Below, piece by piece: positions 34,408-42,014 of a stretch of 43,552 nt of DNA. Source of the stretch: CAZTYW01 sp964617695 (lineage in GTDB: Bacteria > Chloroflexota > Dehalococcoidia > UBA2247 > RBG-13-53-26); the NCBI GenBank assembly GCA_964617695.1, contig CAZTYW010000010.1, positions 1-43,552 on the forward strand, in the 5' to 3' direction. Positions within the stretch are counted from its first letter, which is position 1, and every line of letters begins with the position of its first letter. Both the position numbers and the translations under genes were made by a program. Under the pieces are notes generated by a model that saw only the letters and a program-made list of their open reading frames with translations, was not told the DNA's origin and made no database searches.

Positions 34408-35202
34408 TCACGCCATCACCATCCCGCCGTCGACACTGAAGGTCTGACCGGTGACGTACGAGGCGCAGTCAGAGGCCAGGAAGACCACCATGTTGGCTAT
34501 GTCCTGCGGGTTCCCCGGTCTTCTTATGGCATTGCCCGCCGTCATTTTCCGCAGGTCATCTTGACTCCAGGTGTGGCGCACCCGCTCGCTCCAGAAACTG
34601 CCTTCGCCGGCGTCCTCGGCGGTTTCAGGGACAATCACGCCGGGACAGACGCAGTTGACATTGACGCCGTACCGGCCCAGCTCCCTGGCCAGGGCCCTGG
34701 TGAACCCGATGACCGCAGCCTTGGTGCCAGAGTAAACAACTGCCCCGGGCACACCTGCACGGCCCGCATCGGAACTGATATTGACAATCTTGCCGTACTT
34801 TCGCTCCATCATGTGCCGGGCCACCACACGGCTGCAGTTCAAGACACTCCAGCAGTTCAACCTTATTTCCTTCTTGATCTCCTGGTCAGGCTTGTCCACC
34901 AGAAGCGGCCCCTGATTTGCCCAGCCAACGTTGTTTACCAGCACGTCCACGCCGCCAAAGGTATCCAGCGTCTGCCTCACCATATTCTCCACCGACTCGC
35001 CGTCGCCCACATCGGCCGTGATGACCAGGGCACGACCACCGAGGGCACTGGCGTCCCCTGCCGTTTTCTGCGCCTGTTTCTCGTCCAGGTCGGCAATCAC
35101 TATGTTGGCCGCTTCCCTGGCAAAGGTCAGGACGATGGCCCGACCTATGTTGGAAGCGCCCCCGGTAACAATCACTGTCTTGCCCGTCAGACCCAGGTCC
35201 AT
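34408..35202 (-). CDS. SDR family oxidoreductase (BadH/3-oxoacyl-reductase-like)
   Basis: This 264-residue classical short-chain dehydrogenase has the nucleotide motif TGGASNIG (residues 13-20), NNVG (90-93), catalytic Ser144 (NISSDAG), and Tyr157 and Lys161 in YSGTK. Asp38 and Asp40 at the end of strand 2 (ADLD) favour NAD(H) over NADP(H). It ends with the usual SVDGGMVMA. It is the last gene of the benzoyl-CoA-reductase-like operon, 45 bp after the second activator. Dehydrogenases of this type (for example 2-hydroxycyclohexanecarboxyl-CoA dehydrogenase, BadH) act on hydroxyacyl-CoA intermediates in alicyclic and aromatic acid breakdown; a hydroxyacyl-CoA substrate is the best inference here. 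Confidence 0.88.
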   Translation of the reverse strand: MDLGLTGKTVIVTGGASNIGRAIVLTFAREAANIVIADLDEKQAQKTAGDASALGGRALVITADVGDGESVENMVRQTLDTFGGVDVLVNNVGWANQGPLLVDKPDQEIKKEIRLNCWSVLNCSRVVARHMMERKYGKIVNISSDAGRAGVPGAVVYSGTKAAVIGFTRALARELGRYGVNVNCVCPGVIVPETAEDAGEGSFWSERVRHTWSQDDLRKMTAGNAIRRPGNPQDIANMVVFLASDCASYVTGQTFSVDGGMVMA

Positions 35203-35247
35203 TCTAGCCGTTCCTTCGACAACCCAATTGGCCCTCAGTCAAGCCGT

Positions 35248-36045
35248 TCACCCCGCCCGCGCTTTGCCGGCGGCCTCCTGCAGGGCCGCATCGGCCGCTC
35301 CCAGCGCGGCCACCAGCTCGGGTTCGGCGGGCACGATCAGCCTGACGCCAAGGTTGTCCTCCAGGCTTCGCAAGAAGCCCACATTCCTGGCCACCCCACC
35401 GGTAAAGGCCACATCCAACACAATGCCCACGCGCTTGGCCATGCCACCGATCCTGGTGGCCATGGAGTGGTGGATGCCGGCAATAACGTCGTTCATCGGC
35501 GTAGGAGGATCGCGGTGCACGTGGGAGATAACCTCCTGCTCGGCGAAGATGGCACACATGTTGCTTATCTCCGCTACACCCCCGGCCTGCAGGGACCTCT
35601 CAGCCATCTCCTCCAGGGTCATGTGCATCAGCTTGGCCATGGTCTCAAGAAACACGCCCGTCCCCGAGGCGCACCTCTCATTGCCAGCGGAGTCGTCCAG
35701 CGTCCCCCGGTCGTTGATCCGGACAACCGTACACGTCTCAGCACCAACGTCGATTGCCGTCCTCGCCGAAGGTAGCAGCCGGTGAACGCCCCTGGCCAGA
35801 CAGGAGGCCGGGGCCCGCTGCCTGTCAGCGAAGGAAACGGCCTTCCTGCCCACACCGGTGGCCACTATGCATTCCAGGTCATCCGGCCTGAGCCCGGCAG
35901 CTTCAAGCCCTTTTGCCAGGGCCCTTTTCGCCTGCGTCTCCCCCTCATCCACCGCCTCCAGCATAGTTGACGACAGTACCTGGCCATCCTGCAAGATGAC
36001 CACCTTCGTCGTCAGGCTGCCTACATCAACACCGGCTACCAGCAT
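35248..36045 (-). CDS. BadF/BadG/HgdC-type ATPase activator, second copy
   Basis: This 265-residue member of the ASKHA ATPase family transfers electrons at low potential, driven by ATP, to a dehydratase or reductase partner. The N-terminal phosphate loop is VDVGSLTTK (residues 6-14). Cys125 (NERCASGTG) and Cys164 (SNMCAIFAE) match the two cysteines that bind one [4Fe-4S] cluster at the dimer interface of HgdC, with the same spacing of 39. FTGGVARN is the adenosine-side motif. Unlike the first activator, the second phosphate segment reads DVGAETCTV instead of the usual DxGGQD, so its ATP site may be altered. Start ATG 36045 has GGAGGT upstream. The pair may form a heterodimer as BcrA/BcrD do. 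Confidence 0.88.
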   Translation of the reverse strand: MLVAGVDVGSLTTKVVILQDGQVLSSTMLEAVDEGETQAKRALAKGLEAAGLRPDDLECIVATGVGRKAVSFADRQRAPASCLARGVHRLLPSARTAIDVGAETCTVVRINDRGTLDDSAGNERCASGTGVFLETMAKLMHMTLEEMAERSLQAGGVAEISNMCAIFAEQEVISHVHRDPPTPMNDVIAGIHHSMATRIGGMAKRVGIVLDVAFTGGVARNVGFLRSLEDNLGVRLIVPAEPELVAALGAADAALQEAAGKARAG

Positions 36046-36127
36046 GGCAGGACCTCCGAGCAGAGTCTATCCAATCCTTTACTACCTCCACGGGGCATAC
36101 GCCGCGTCAAGCCAGACGACGATTTGA

Positions 36128-37384
36128 TCACCTGCGCTCGTCCAGCATCTCAAAGAACTCTTCGAGCTTGTCCTTCATCTCCTTCCCCGAGACGTAGGTA
36201 GGGTCGGCCAGGTCACAGTCGATAATCAGGGTGGGTATCCCCACCTGTTCCATCAGGGCGTCCTTGATTATCCTCATGGTAGCGCAGGTCTGCCTGCAGC
36301 CAATGTGGGCCCAGTAGATGGCGCCGTCGGCCCTGTATTCCTCGGCTTCCTTCAGGACCTTGTCCAGGAAGGGCTGCAGCGGCCCGGTATCGAGCAGAGC
36401 AAAGGCCTTTCCGGCCAGGCTCTCCAGGGGCCGGTCAGGATCGATGTCTGCGTCGGCCCAGGGGGTCAGGTGAGGCTCGGTGACGATGGCTGCCCCGTAC
36501 TCGTTCTGTATCGCATCCAGCAGCTTCCACAGGTATGCCGGGTAGAAGAAGAAGGTCAGCAGGCGGTACTTCTCCTCGGGGATCACCCCCTCGCCCTTCT
36601 CTGCAGCAGCCCTGACCTCGTCCCGCACCGCGGTGTAGAAGTCGACCAGTTCCTTCGAACCCGACAGCAGCAACTGCGCCAGGATCATCTCTATCATGTG
36701 CTGGTTCCGCATCGGTGACGGGACCAGCTTACGCAGCTCGCCTATCTCCCGAAACAGCTCCGTCGACTGGCGGCTGTATTCCATTATCTCCTTGAGGCGG
36801 TCCCAGTCCATTTTTCGCCCGGTGAGGTCTTCCAGGAAGCGGACCAGTTCCTCCAGTTCCCTGACGTAGTACCGCAGTCCATCCTCGTTGTGCCTGTAGG
36901 GCCGGTCCAGATAGTAGCCGGGCCGGTCATAGAGCGCCGACAGGAAATCCCCGGTCTTGAGGGTAAGATCGCAAACCAGGTTGCTCCAAACGAAGGCGTC
37001 CGGCCGCGGCATCCAGCCCTTCATCACGGTGCCGTCCACCAGCCGGTGGCCGGAGCATATCTCGCTGGCAAACCCGGCCGACTTTGCCGCGCTGAAGGTG
37101 TCCTCCATGCCGTTTACGCGGGCGATGATCTCACACATCCCCTCCAGGTAGAAGGGGACGACGTCCATGGCAAACAGAAGCTCAGTGGGTATGAATATGG
37201 TGTGGGCCACCAGGGGCTTGCCTTCCTCCCTGGCGCTCCTGACCCTGCGGAAGCAGCCGGCGATGAGGTCGTAGTACATCGACCCACCCTCCGTGCCCAA
37301 CTGGGCCCTGCGCCGCTCCGCCAGCCCGTCCATCACTGCGACCACTCTGTCCAGCTTGCTGGTATCTACGGTCTCCACCTTCAT
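36128..37384 (-). CDS. 2-hydroxyacyl-CoA dehydratase / benzoyl-CoA reductase subunit (BcrB/HgdA-like)
   Basis: This 418-residue protein belongs to the HgdAB/BcrBC superfamily, whose subunits hold [4Fe-4S] clusters at the CoA-substrate site. It has an N-terminal substrate-binding half with FIPTELLFAMDVVPFYLEGM, GFASEICSGHRL (candidate cluster cysteine near residue 113), SNLVCDLT, and in the second half GCRQTCATMRIIKDAL and LIIDCDLADPTYVSGKEM. The start ATG 37384 overlaps the stop of the preceding subunit by 4 bp (ATGA); the longer frame to 37495 would overlap that gene and is unlikely. It should pair with the 37381-38529 product as a heterodimer. Length is close to BcrB/BzdO (about 440). Substrate unknown. 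Confidence 0.87.
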   Translation of the reverse strand: MKVETVDTSKLDRVVAVMDGLAERRRAQLGTEGGSMYYDLIAGCFRRVRSAREEGKPLVAHTIFIPTELLFAMDVVPFYLEGMCEIIARVNGMEDTFSAAKSAGFASEICSGHRLVDGTVMKGWMPRPDAFVWSNLVCDLTLKTGDFLSALYDRPGYYLDRPYRHNEDGLRYYVRELEELVRFLEDLTGRKMDWDRLKEIMEYSRQSTELFREIGELRKLVPSPMRNQHMIEMILAQLLLSGSKELVDFYTAVRDEVRAAAEKGEGVIPEEKYRLLTFFFYPAYLWKLLDAIQNEYGAAIVTEPHLTPWADADIDPDRPLESLAGKAFALLDTGPLQPFLDKVLKEAEEYRADGAIYWAHIGCRQTCATMRIIKDALMEQVGIPTLIIDCDLADPTYVSGKEMKDKLEEFFEMLDERR

Positions 37385-38529
37385 CTTGCGGCCCTCGTTT
37401 CCAGCATCTCCATGAAGGCCTGAATCCTGGTCCTGATCGGGCCTGTCCCCGCCGTACCGTATTCCAGGTCCAGTTCCAGGACAGGAATCCCCCATTCCTC
37501 GAAGGTCATTCGCTGCAGCGGCTGCTCCATCGTCCAGGGCACGCAGTAGCGGACCATCTCGGTCACAACGCCATCTATGCGGTAGTCCCTGGCTATCTTC
37601 ATCGCCCGCTGGGCACGGTCCTCAGAGGGTTCCATGCGGGGGCACGGGAAGTTGTGCAGGTACCGCCGGGTGATGGCCGTTATCGGGTCAGCAGCCGGGT
37701 CGACACCCTCCCACCAGTACCTGATGCCGGTGCACAGCTCGTCTATTACCACCAGCCCGCCCAGCTCCTCTATGGCCTGGACGAACTCCGGGTTGTTCAT
37801 CGGGCTGCCGTTGACCAGCAGCCTGAACTTGCCCTGCACGGTCCGCTGCCCGCTGCTCGCCTCCTCAACCAGCCTGTTGAGCAAGGGGACGAACTGGTCC
37901 GGGGGCATGCGGAGGCTGGCGTTGAGTACCTCCAGGGTCTCGCTGCCCGTGATCGGCGGGCAGTCCATCTTCTTCAGCTCATGAAGCTGTCTGAACAGCG
38001 CCCGGCGCTGGTTGTAGAGGTCTATGGCATCCCACAGCGCCTTATCGGTGATCTGAACGTCTAGAAAGTCGGCCAGACTGTCCCGAAAACCGCGGATTTC
38101 TTTCCCATACAGGTCGTAGGCCCACTCCGTCATCTTGCGCGGCACGGTCAGCACGTGGACGAAGGGCGTGAGAGAGAAGTGTTTCCAGACGTCGGCCAGC
38201 CGCCGGGAACAGTCACAGGTGGCACCCAGCACGAAACCGTCCACGAAATCGTACTGGCCGCCAAGCACCATCTCAAGACAGGTGCGGACAAAGGAACAGG
38301 TATTGACGTACATGTAGGCGTTGGCATCTTCCAGGGCGATCTCACCTGCACTCCCCGTCAGCCTGACCGGCAGGGCCCCGGCCGCCCAGATTACCTCCTC
38401 GGGCATATAGGCGCACTGGAAAGCGATGACCTTCTTTCCCTGCTCCTTCCATGCCATGATGGGCGTGTTTTTCGGGAAAGAGCGGTTGATCTCCCTTATT
38501 TCACGGAGAGTGTCGAGAGTATCCACCAT
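37381..38529 (-). CDS. 2-hydroxyacyl-CoA dehydratase / benzoyl-CoA reductase subunit (BcrC/HgdB-like)
   Basis: This 382-residue partner subunit is of the same superfamily. Landmarks are AFQCAYMPEEVIWAAGALPVRL near the start, CSFVRTCLE, GATCDCSRRL, DELCTGIRYW, MVRYCVPW and a C-terminal LELDLEYGTAG followed by TRIQAF. These cysteines include the ligands of the active-site cluster. The length is near BcrC/BzdN (about 380-390). I choose ATG 38529 because AAGGAGGAAG is directly upstream; the longer frame to 38574 lacks support. It overlaps the next subunit by 4 bp. A ferredoxin gene lies 66 bp upstream, the expected electron source for the activators. Confidence 0.88.
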   Translation of the reverse strand: MVDTLDTLREIREINRSFPKNTPIMAWKEQGKKVIAFQCAYMPEEVIWAAGALPVRLTGSAGEIALEDANAYMYVNTCSFVRTCLEMVLGGQYDFVDGFVLGATCDCSRRLADVWKHFSLTPFVHVLTVPRKMTEWAYDLYGKEIRGFRDSLADFLDVQITDKALWDAIDLYNQRRALFRQLHELKKMDCPPITGSETLEVLNASLRMPPDQFVPLLNRLVEEASSGQRTVQGKFRLLVNGSPMNNPEFVQAIEELGGLVVIDELCTGIRYWWEGVDPAADPITAITRRYLHNFPCPRMEPSEDRAQRAMKIARDYRIDGVVTEMVRYCVPWTMEQPLQRMTFEEWGIPVLELDLEYGTAGTGPIRTRIQAFMEMLETRAAR

Positions 38530-38595
38530 ACTTCCTCCTTCCTGGCTGCCCCCCACACCACCAACCCGAAACACGCCCGCTGGTGCGAAGCCGAC

Positions 38596-38871
38596 CTACC
38601 AGCTGTGTCTGATAGCCTCCACCTTGCACGCCGTGTGGCAGTTCACTTCCTTCTTGCGGCAGGCCCCGTCGAAGCCGGGGCACACATAGCCCAGCCTGGC
38701 CCTCAACTCTTCCTTGACCACGGCAACCGTTTTGCCGTAGTCGTCCTCAGCCAACTCCAGCAGGCTTTCGGGGCAGGCGGCCACGCAGTCGCCACAGCCA
38801 TCGCACCTGCCGGTATCTATGGTGATGTAGTATTCGCCGGTGCCATCGGAATAGCCGTAGTTGGCTATCAT
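38596..38871 (-). CDS. Ferredoxin-like iron-sulfur protein with an unusual second cysteine group
   Basis: This 91-residue protein has one standard [4Fe-4S] motif, Cys23-x2-Cys26-x2-Cys29-x3-Cys33-Pro (CDGCGDCVAACP). A second group, Cys64, Cys71, Cys78 and Cys82 followed by KVEAI, resembles the end of a second cluster motif but with stretched spacing (x6, x6, x3). It probably carries a second cluster of altered geometry. The start at 38871 lies 2 nt after the stop of the first activator, so the genes are coupled; the longer frame up to 38928 would overlap that gene. As in bzd/bcr loci, it should pass low-potential electrons to the ATP-dependent activators. Confidence 0.85.
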   Translation of the reverse strand: MIANYGYSDGTGEYYITIDTGRCDGCGDCVAACPESLLELAEDDYGKTVAVVKEELRARLGYVCPGFDGACRKKEVNCHTACKVEAIRHSW

Positions 38872-38872
38872 T

Positions 38873-39658
38873 TCAGTTACCCTGGCCTTCGGCCCTCTCA
38901 CGGGCAAACAGGGCCGCCCCCAGGGCACCGATCATCTGGGGGTCAGGGGCCAGCAGGGGGTCAAGGCCCACCTTCTGCGTTATCTTCTTCACCATGCCGA
39001 TGTTCTTGGATATGCCGCCGGTGATGGTGAAGTCCTTCTCTATTGAGATCCTCTTCAGCAGGTTGTGGGAGCGGACGCCTATGGCGTCGTGCAGCCCGTT
39101 GAGGATATCGCTCTTGGCTACCCCCTTCTTGAGCAGGGCCAGGGCTTCGGATTTGGCGAAGACGGCACAGATGGTACTGAAAGGGATGTCGTGCTGTGAC
39201 TCCAGCGCCCGCGGGCCGATCTCCTCCAAGGGAATCTGCAATACGTCGGCGATGACCTCGAGGAACCTGCCGGTGCCTCCGGCGCACTTGTCATTCATGA
39301 TGAAGTTGATGACCCGCCCGTTCTCGTCGCAGTTGATCGCCTTGCAGTCCTGTCCGCCCATGTCCAGGATGGTCCTCACCGACGGGAAGTACCAGTGAGC
39401 CCCGCGGGCATGGCAGGAGATCTCGGATATGTTGGCGTTGGCGAAGGGCACCAGGACTCTGCCGTAGCCCGTGGCCACCACGTAGCTGATGTCTTCCAGG
39501 GACAGGCCGGTGGCGCTGAGCAACTCGCTCATCACCCGTTCGGCCGTCTTGACGCTCTCCGGGCCGGTGTCGCCGATGAACTGGGACAGTATGCCGTTGT
39601 CCTCCATCAGCACTCCCTTGGCGCCGCGCGAGCCTATGTCTATGCCACACACGAACAT
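38873..39658 (-). CDS. BadF/BadG/HgdC-type ATPase activator, first copy
   Basis: This 261-residue ASKHA ATPase has the size of HgdC. The motifs are GIDIGSRGAK (residues 5-14), DMGGQDCKAI (99-108), DKCAGGTGRFLEV with Cys125, STICAVFAKSEA with Cys164, and ITGGISKN in the C-terminal half. The two cysteines match the interface cluster ligands of HgdC. Helix-cluster-helix motion on ATP hydrolysis drives electrons into the catalytic subunits. ATG 39658 has AGAGGTGA 5 nt upstream, so I reject the longer frame to 39703. It is the first gene of the operon, under the promoter at 39703-39731. Compared with the second copy, its phosphate motifs are intact. Confidence 0.9.
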   Translation of the reverse strand: MFVCGIDIGSRGAKGVLMEDNGILSQFIGDTGPESVKTAERVMSELLSATGLSLEDISYVVATGYGRVLVPFANANISEISCHARGAHWYFPSVRTILDMGGQDCKAINCDENGRVINFIMNDKCAGGTGRFLEVIADVLQIPLEEIGPRALESQHDIPFSTICAVFAKSEALALLKKGVAKSDILNGLHDAIGVRSHNLLKRISIEKDFTITGGISKNIGMVKKITQKVGLDPLLAPDPQMIGALGAALFARERAEGQGN

Positions 39659-39702
39659 GCTTTCACCTCTGCGGTCATTAAAGCAGGCCCTGGCTGATAC
39701 CA

Positions 39703-39731
39703 AGGCTAGCCTGTTTCAGTCGGACGGTCAA
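39703..39731 (-). promoter_or_regulatory. Candidate promoter and operator of the benzoyl-CoA-reductase-like operon
   Basis: On the minus strand TTGACC (39731-39726) and TAGCCT (39708-39703) are 17 bp apart; a start near 39696 leaves a leader of about 38 nt. A perfect 10-bp palindrome AGGCTAGCCT (39703-39712) covers the -10, a possible site for the adjacent MarR protein. Confidence 0.4.
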
Positions 39732-39901
39732 TTCGGACGCGAAGCTTTCGGTGGCGAACGGCCGAAGGCCTGCAGCAGGATGGGCAGCGAATACGTCGAC
39801 CTGGCGGGGTGGGGCGTACCCCGGCCCCGGCCGCACCGCTGGAAGGAGAGGCTGATAAAGGGGGCAGGTTGTTCAGAGGTCACGAATCGTCCCGAAGCAT
39901 A

Positions 39902-40498
39902 TCACCGTGCGCCGATGTCCTTCTTGCTCAACATACGCCGGGCATCAAGGATACCTGGAAGCGGCTCTATCTTCAAGCCCAGTTCGTGGACGATACCGTT
40001 ACGCAGTTTCTTCAACAGCTCGTCCAGGTGCTCGACCTCTTCCCCGGACAGCGTTGACCTCATTATCCTGCTGGTGTAGGGGAAGCCGGACCCTACCGCC
40101 TGCTTCAGCAGTTCTTCCCCTCTGGGCTGGATGGTGACCTGGACAACCCTCTGGTCCTTCCTGCTCCTGACCTTCTTGACGTAGCCGGCCTTCTCCATGC
40201 GGGTCAGCAGTCCGGAGGCACTGTGCAGCTCCCTGAATGTGTAGGAGGCTATCTGGCTTGGGGTCAGGGGCACTTTGCTCACGCTGAGGATCAGCAGTAT
40301 GTCAATCTGAGGCAGCGTGGTGTGGTGCATATCGAGTTCGATTTCCAGGCTCTGGGCGATGGCTTCCCAGGCCTGGCGCAGCCGCACCCAGGCGTTGAAC
40401 AGCGGGTCACCCATGTCCCAGTCGTACATCTTGCCGCCGATGCCGCCTGTTCCGGCTGTCTGATCACCCGACTCTCTGGTCCTGTCAGCACCCTTCAT
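39902..40498 (-). CDS. MarR family transcription regulator
   Basis: This 198-residue protein (from ATG 40498) has a standard MarR winged helix: TLPQIDILLILSVSKVPLTPSQIASY, split over the first helices; ELHSASGLLTRMEKAGYVKKV as recognition helix and start of the wing; RSRKDQRVVQVTIQPRG as the wing; and helices for dimerisation. It has a 22-residue glycine-rich leader before MYDWDMGD, so ATG 40429 is also possible. The longest frame (to 40591) is unlikely because a perfect minus-strand TATAAT at 40576-40571 lies inside it. It is upstream of and on the same strand as the reductase-like operon, 243 bp from its first start codon. Benzoyl-CoA reductase genes elsewhere are controlled by the MarR protein BadR, which makes it the likely regulator. 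Confidence 0.85.
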   Translation of the reverse strand: MKGADRTRESGDQTAGTGGIGGKMYDWDMGDPLFNAWVRLRQAWEAIAQSLEIELDMHHTTLPQIDILLILSVSKVPLTPSQIASYTFRELHSASGLLTRMEKAGYVKKVRSRKDQRVVQVTIQPRGEELLKQAVGSGFPYTSRIMRSTLSGEEVEHLDELLKKLRNGIVHELGLKIEPLPGILDARRMLSKKDIGAR

Positions 40499-40570
40499 GC
40501 CACGGCCCCTGGTCTGACCGCCGGCCCGCCCCGCCCTCGCGTGCGTCCGGTCGGTTGAAATCTCAGCGAC

Positions 40571-40576
40571 ATTATA
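40571..40576 (-). promoter_or_regulatory. -10 element (TATAAT) of the MarR gene
   Basis: This perfect minus-strand TATAAT lies about 75 nt upstream of ATG 40498; the -35 at 17 bp is poor. It argues against any start codon upstream of 40564. Confidence 0.4.
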
Positions 40577-40795
40577 GCACGGCAGGCTCAACCTTCGACT
40601 GGCTCAACCCAGAAGCCGCCCTTGCCCCTATCACCAGCAACGGGAACCGGCAACAGACTGTGGCCGACCTCCGCTCCCGGTTCCCTGGAGTTGGCGAAGC
40701 CGGTGGGTGGTTGACGAACGTCTGCCGTACGATTACCATCGCGGCGGGGGCGAAGGGCTCAGGAGCCGCCGATCGTGGTTCACAAGGATAATCTG

Positions 40796-41728
40796 ATGAT
40801 GGAACAGGAGGTCAGGTTTGCGTCGGGACCATTCAGCCTTGCGGGCACCCTGGCAATACCGAATTCGGACGGACGGTTCCCCGGCGTGCTGCTGATCGCC
40901 GGTTCCGGCGAGGTGGACAGGAACGAGAACCACAAGAAGCTGCGCATCAACGCCTTCAGCCAGATCGCCAGTCACCTGGCCGAGCACCGGATAGCCACGC
41001 TCTGGTACGACAAGAGAGGGGTCGGCGCCAGCGACGGCAACTACCTGGAGACCGGGCTGCTTGACAACGTCTCAGACGCCTCGTGCGCCCTGACGTACCT
41101 GAAGTCCCATGAACGCATCCGATCCGATGCCGTGTTCCTGCTGGGCCATAGCGAAGGAGCATTGATATCGACCAGGCTGGCCGCTGACGGTACCGACGTG
41201 GCCGGTGTTGTCCTGCTCGGCGGCTCAGCCCAGCCAGGTGAGGATGTCCTCAAGTGGCAGGCCCGGCAGGTGGCAGAGGGTATGAAAGGACTGGACAGGT
41301 GGCTCACCAGGCTCTTGCGCATCGACATAGTGAAGACTCAGCAGAAGCACCTGGAGAGGATCAAGCATTCATCGGGTGACTGGTACCGGGTGCGGCTGAT
41401 TGCAGTGGTGAATGCCAGGTGGATGCGGGAATTCATGGCTTACAACCCGGCTGAAGACCTGGCCAGGATACGGGTGCCTGTGCTGGCGATAACAGGCTCC
41501 AAAGACATTCAGGTCGACCCGGCAGACCTGACCCGAATGTCACAACTGGTAAAGAGCGATTTCGAGTACCACGTGGTGCCGGACGTGTCGCACATTCTCA
41601 GGGTCGAACACGGCGAGCCTTCCGTGTCCACTTACAGGAAGCAGGCACGGCAACCGGTGGACCCGCGGATTCTGAATCTGGTGTCAGACTGGCTGCAGAG
41701 GCAAATTGGCGCCTCGCCCCGTGCCTAG
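40796..41728 (+). CDS. Alpha/beta hydrolase
   Basis: This 310-residue protein has the catalytic triad of the fold: Ser119 in GHSEG, Asp in ITGSKDIQV (about residue 233) and His in PDVSHILR (about 265). The oxyanion segment is LLIAGSGEVDRNENHKK and the strand YDKRGVGASDG is typical of the family. There is no signal peptide, so it is probably a cytoplasmic esterase or thioesterase-like enzyme; the substrate is unknown. The family includes many proteins labelled dienelactone hydrolase or acyl-CoA thioester hydrolase. I choose ATG 40796 with AAGGA 7 nt upstream; a GTG at 40775 is possible. It is divergent from the MarR gene, so it could share that regulator. Confidence 0.85.
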   Translation: MMEQEVRFASGPFSLAGTLAIPNSDGRFPGVLLIAGSGEVDRNENHKKLRINAFSQIASHLAEHRIATLWYDKRGVGASDGNYLETGLLDNVSDASCALTYLKSHERIRSDAVFLLGHSEGALISTRLAADGTDVAGVVLLGGSAQPGEDVLKWQARQVAEGMKGLDRWLTRLLRIDIVKTQQKHLERIKHSSGDWYRVRLIAVVNARWMREFMAYNPAEDLARIRVPVLAITGSKDIQVDPADLTRMSQLVKSDFEYHVVPDVSHILRVEHGEPSVSTYRKQARQPVDPRILNLVSDWLQRQIGASPRA

Positions 41729-41892
41729 AGCGCCTCTTCCCAACGTTCGGACCTGGACCTCCCACTCCACCCCCGAAATAACCTGAACGACCACCCGGCC
41801 ACACGATTCTGGTGAAGGTCCGGCCTGCCGAATCCGAACGGACTCCTCGCCGCTTACGTCGAGGCGAGGACGGTACAATACATCGAGTCAGC

Positions 41893-41921
41893 TTGACATG
41901 GCCGGCTCCGCTACCTAAAGT
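41893..41921 (+). promoter_or_regulatory. Promoter of the FAD oxidoreductase gene
   Basis: A perfect TTGACA (41893-41898), a 17-bp spacer and TAAAGT (41916-41921). A start near 41928 gives a leader of about 87 nt. Just upstream, TCCTCGCC (41844-41851) and GGCGAGGA (41863-41870) form a perfect 8-bp inverted repeat with no T-tract. Confidence 0.5.
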
Positions 41922-42014
41922 GTCCAGTATCCGGCGCCCGCACCGTGCCCCCAGCACAGCACGTCCACACAGGCTGCCGAAGGCATTGGTGCTACCGGCC
42001 ACCGGCAGGTGGAG

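Noticed and set aside
34393..34409. GAGCCG/CGGCTC hairpin between mraZ and the SDR gene as a bidirectional terminator
   Set aside because: The stem is only 6 bp, overlaps the SDR stop codon and has no T-tract in either direction.
34561..35775. 404-codon + strand open frame opposite the SDR and activator genes
   Set aside because: Both minus-strand genes have complete catalytic motifs; the + product is glycine/histidine-rich with no recognisable domain.
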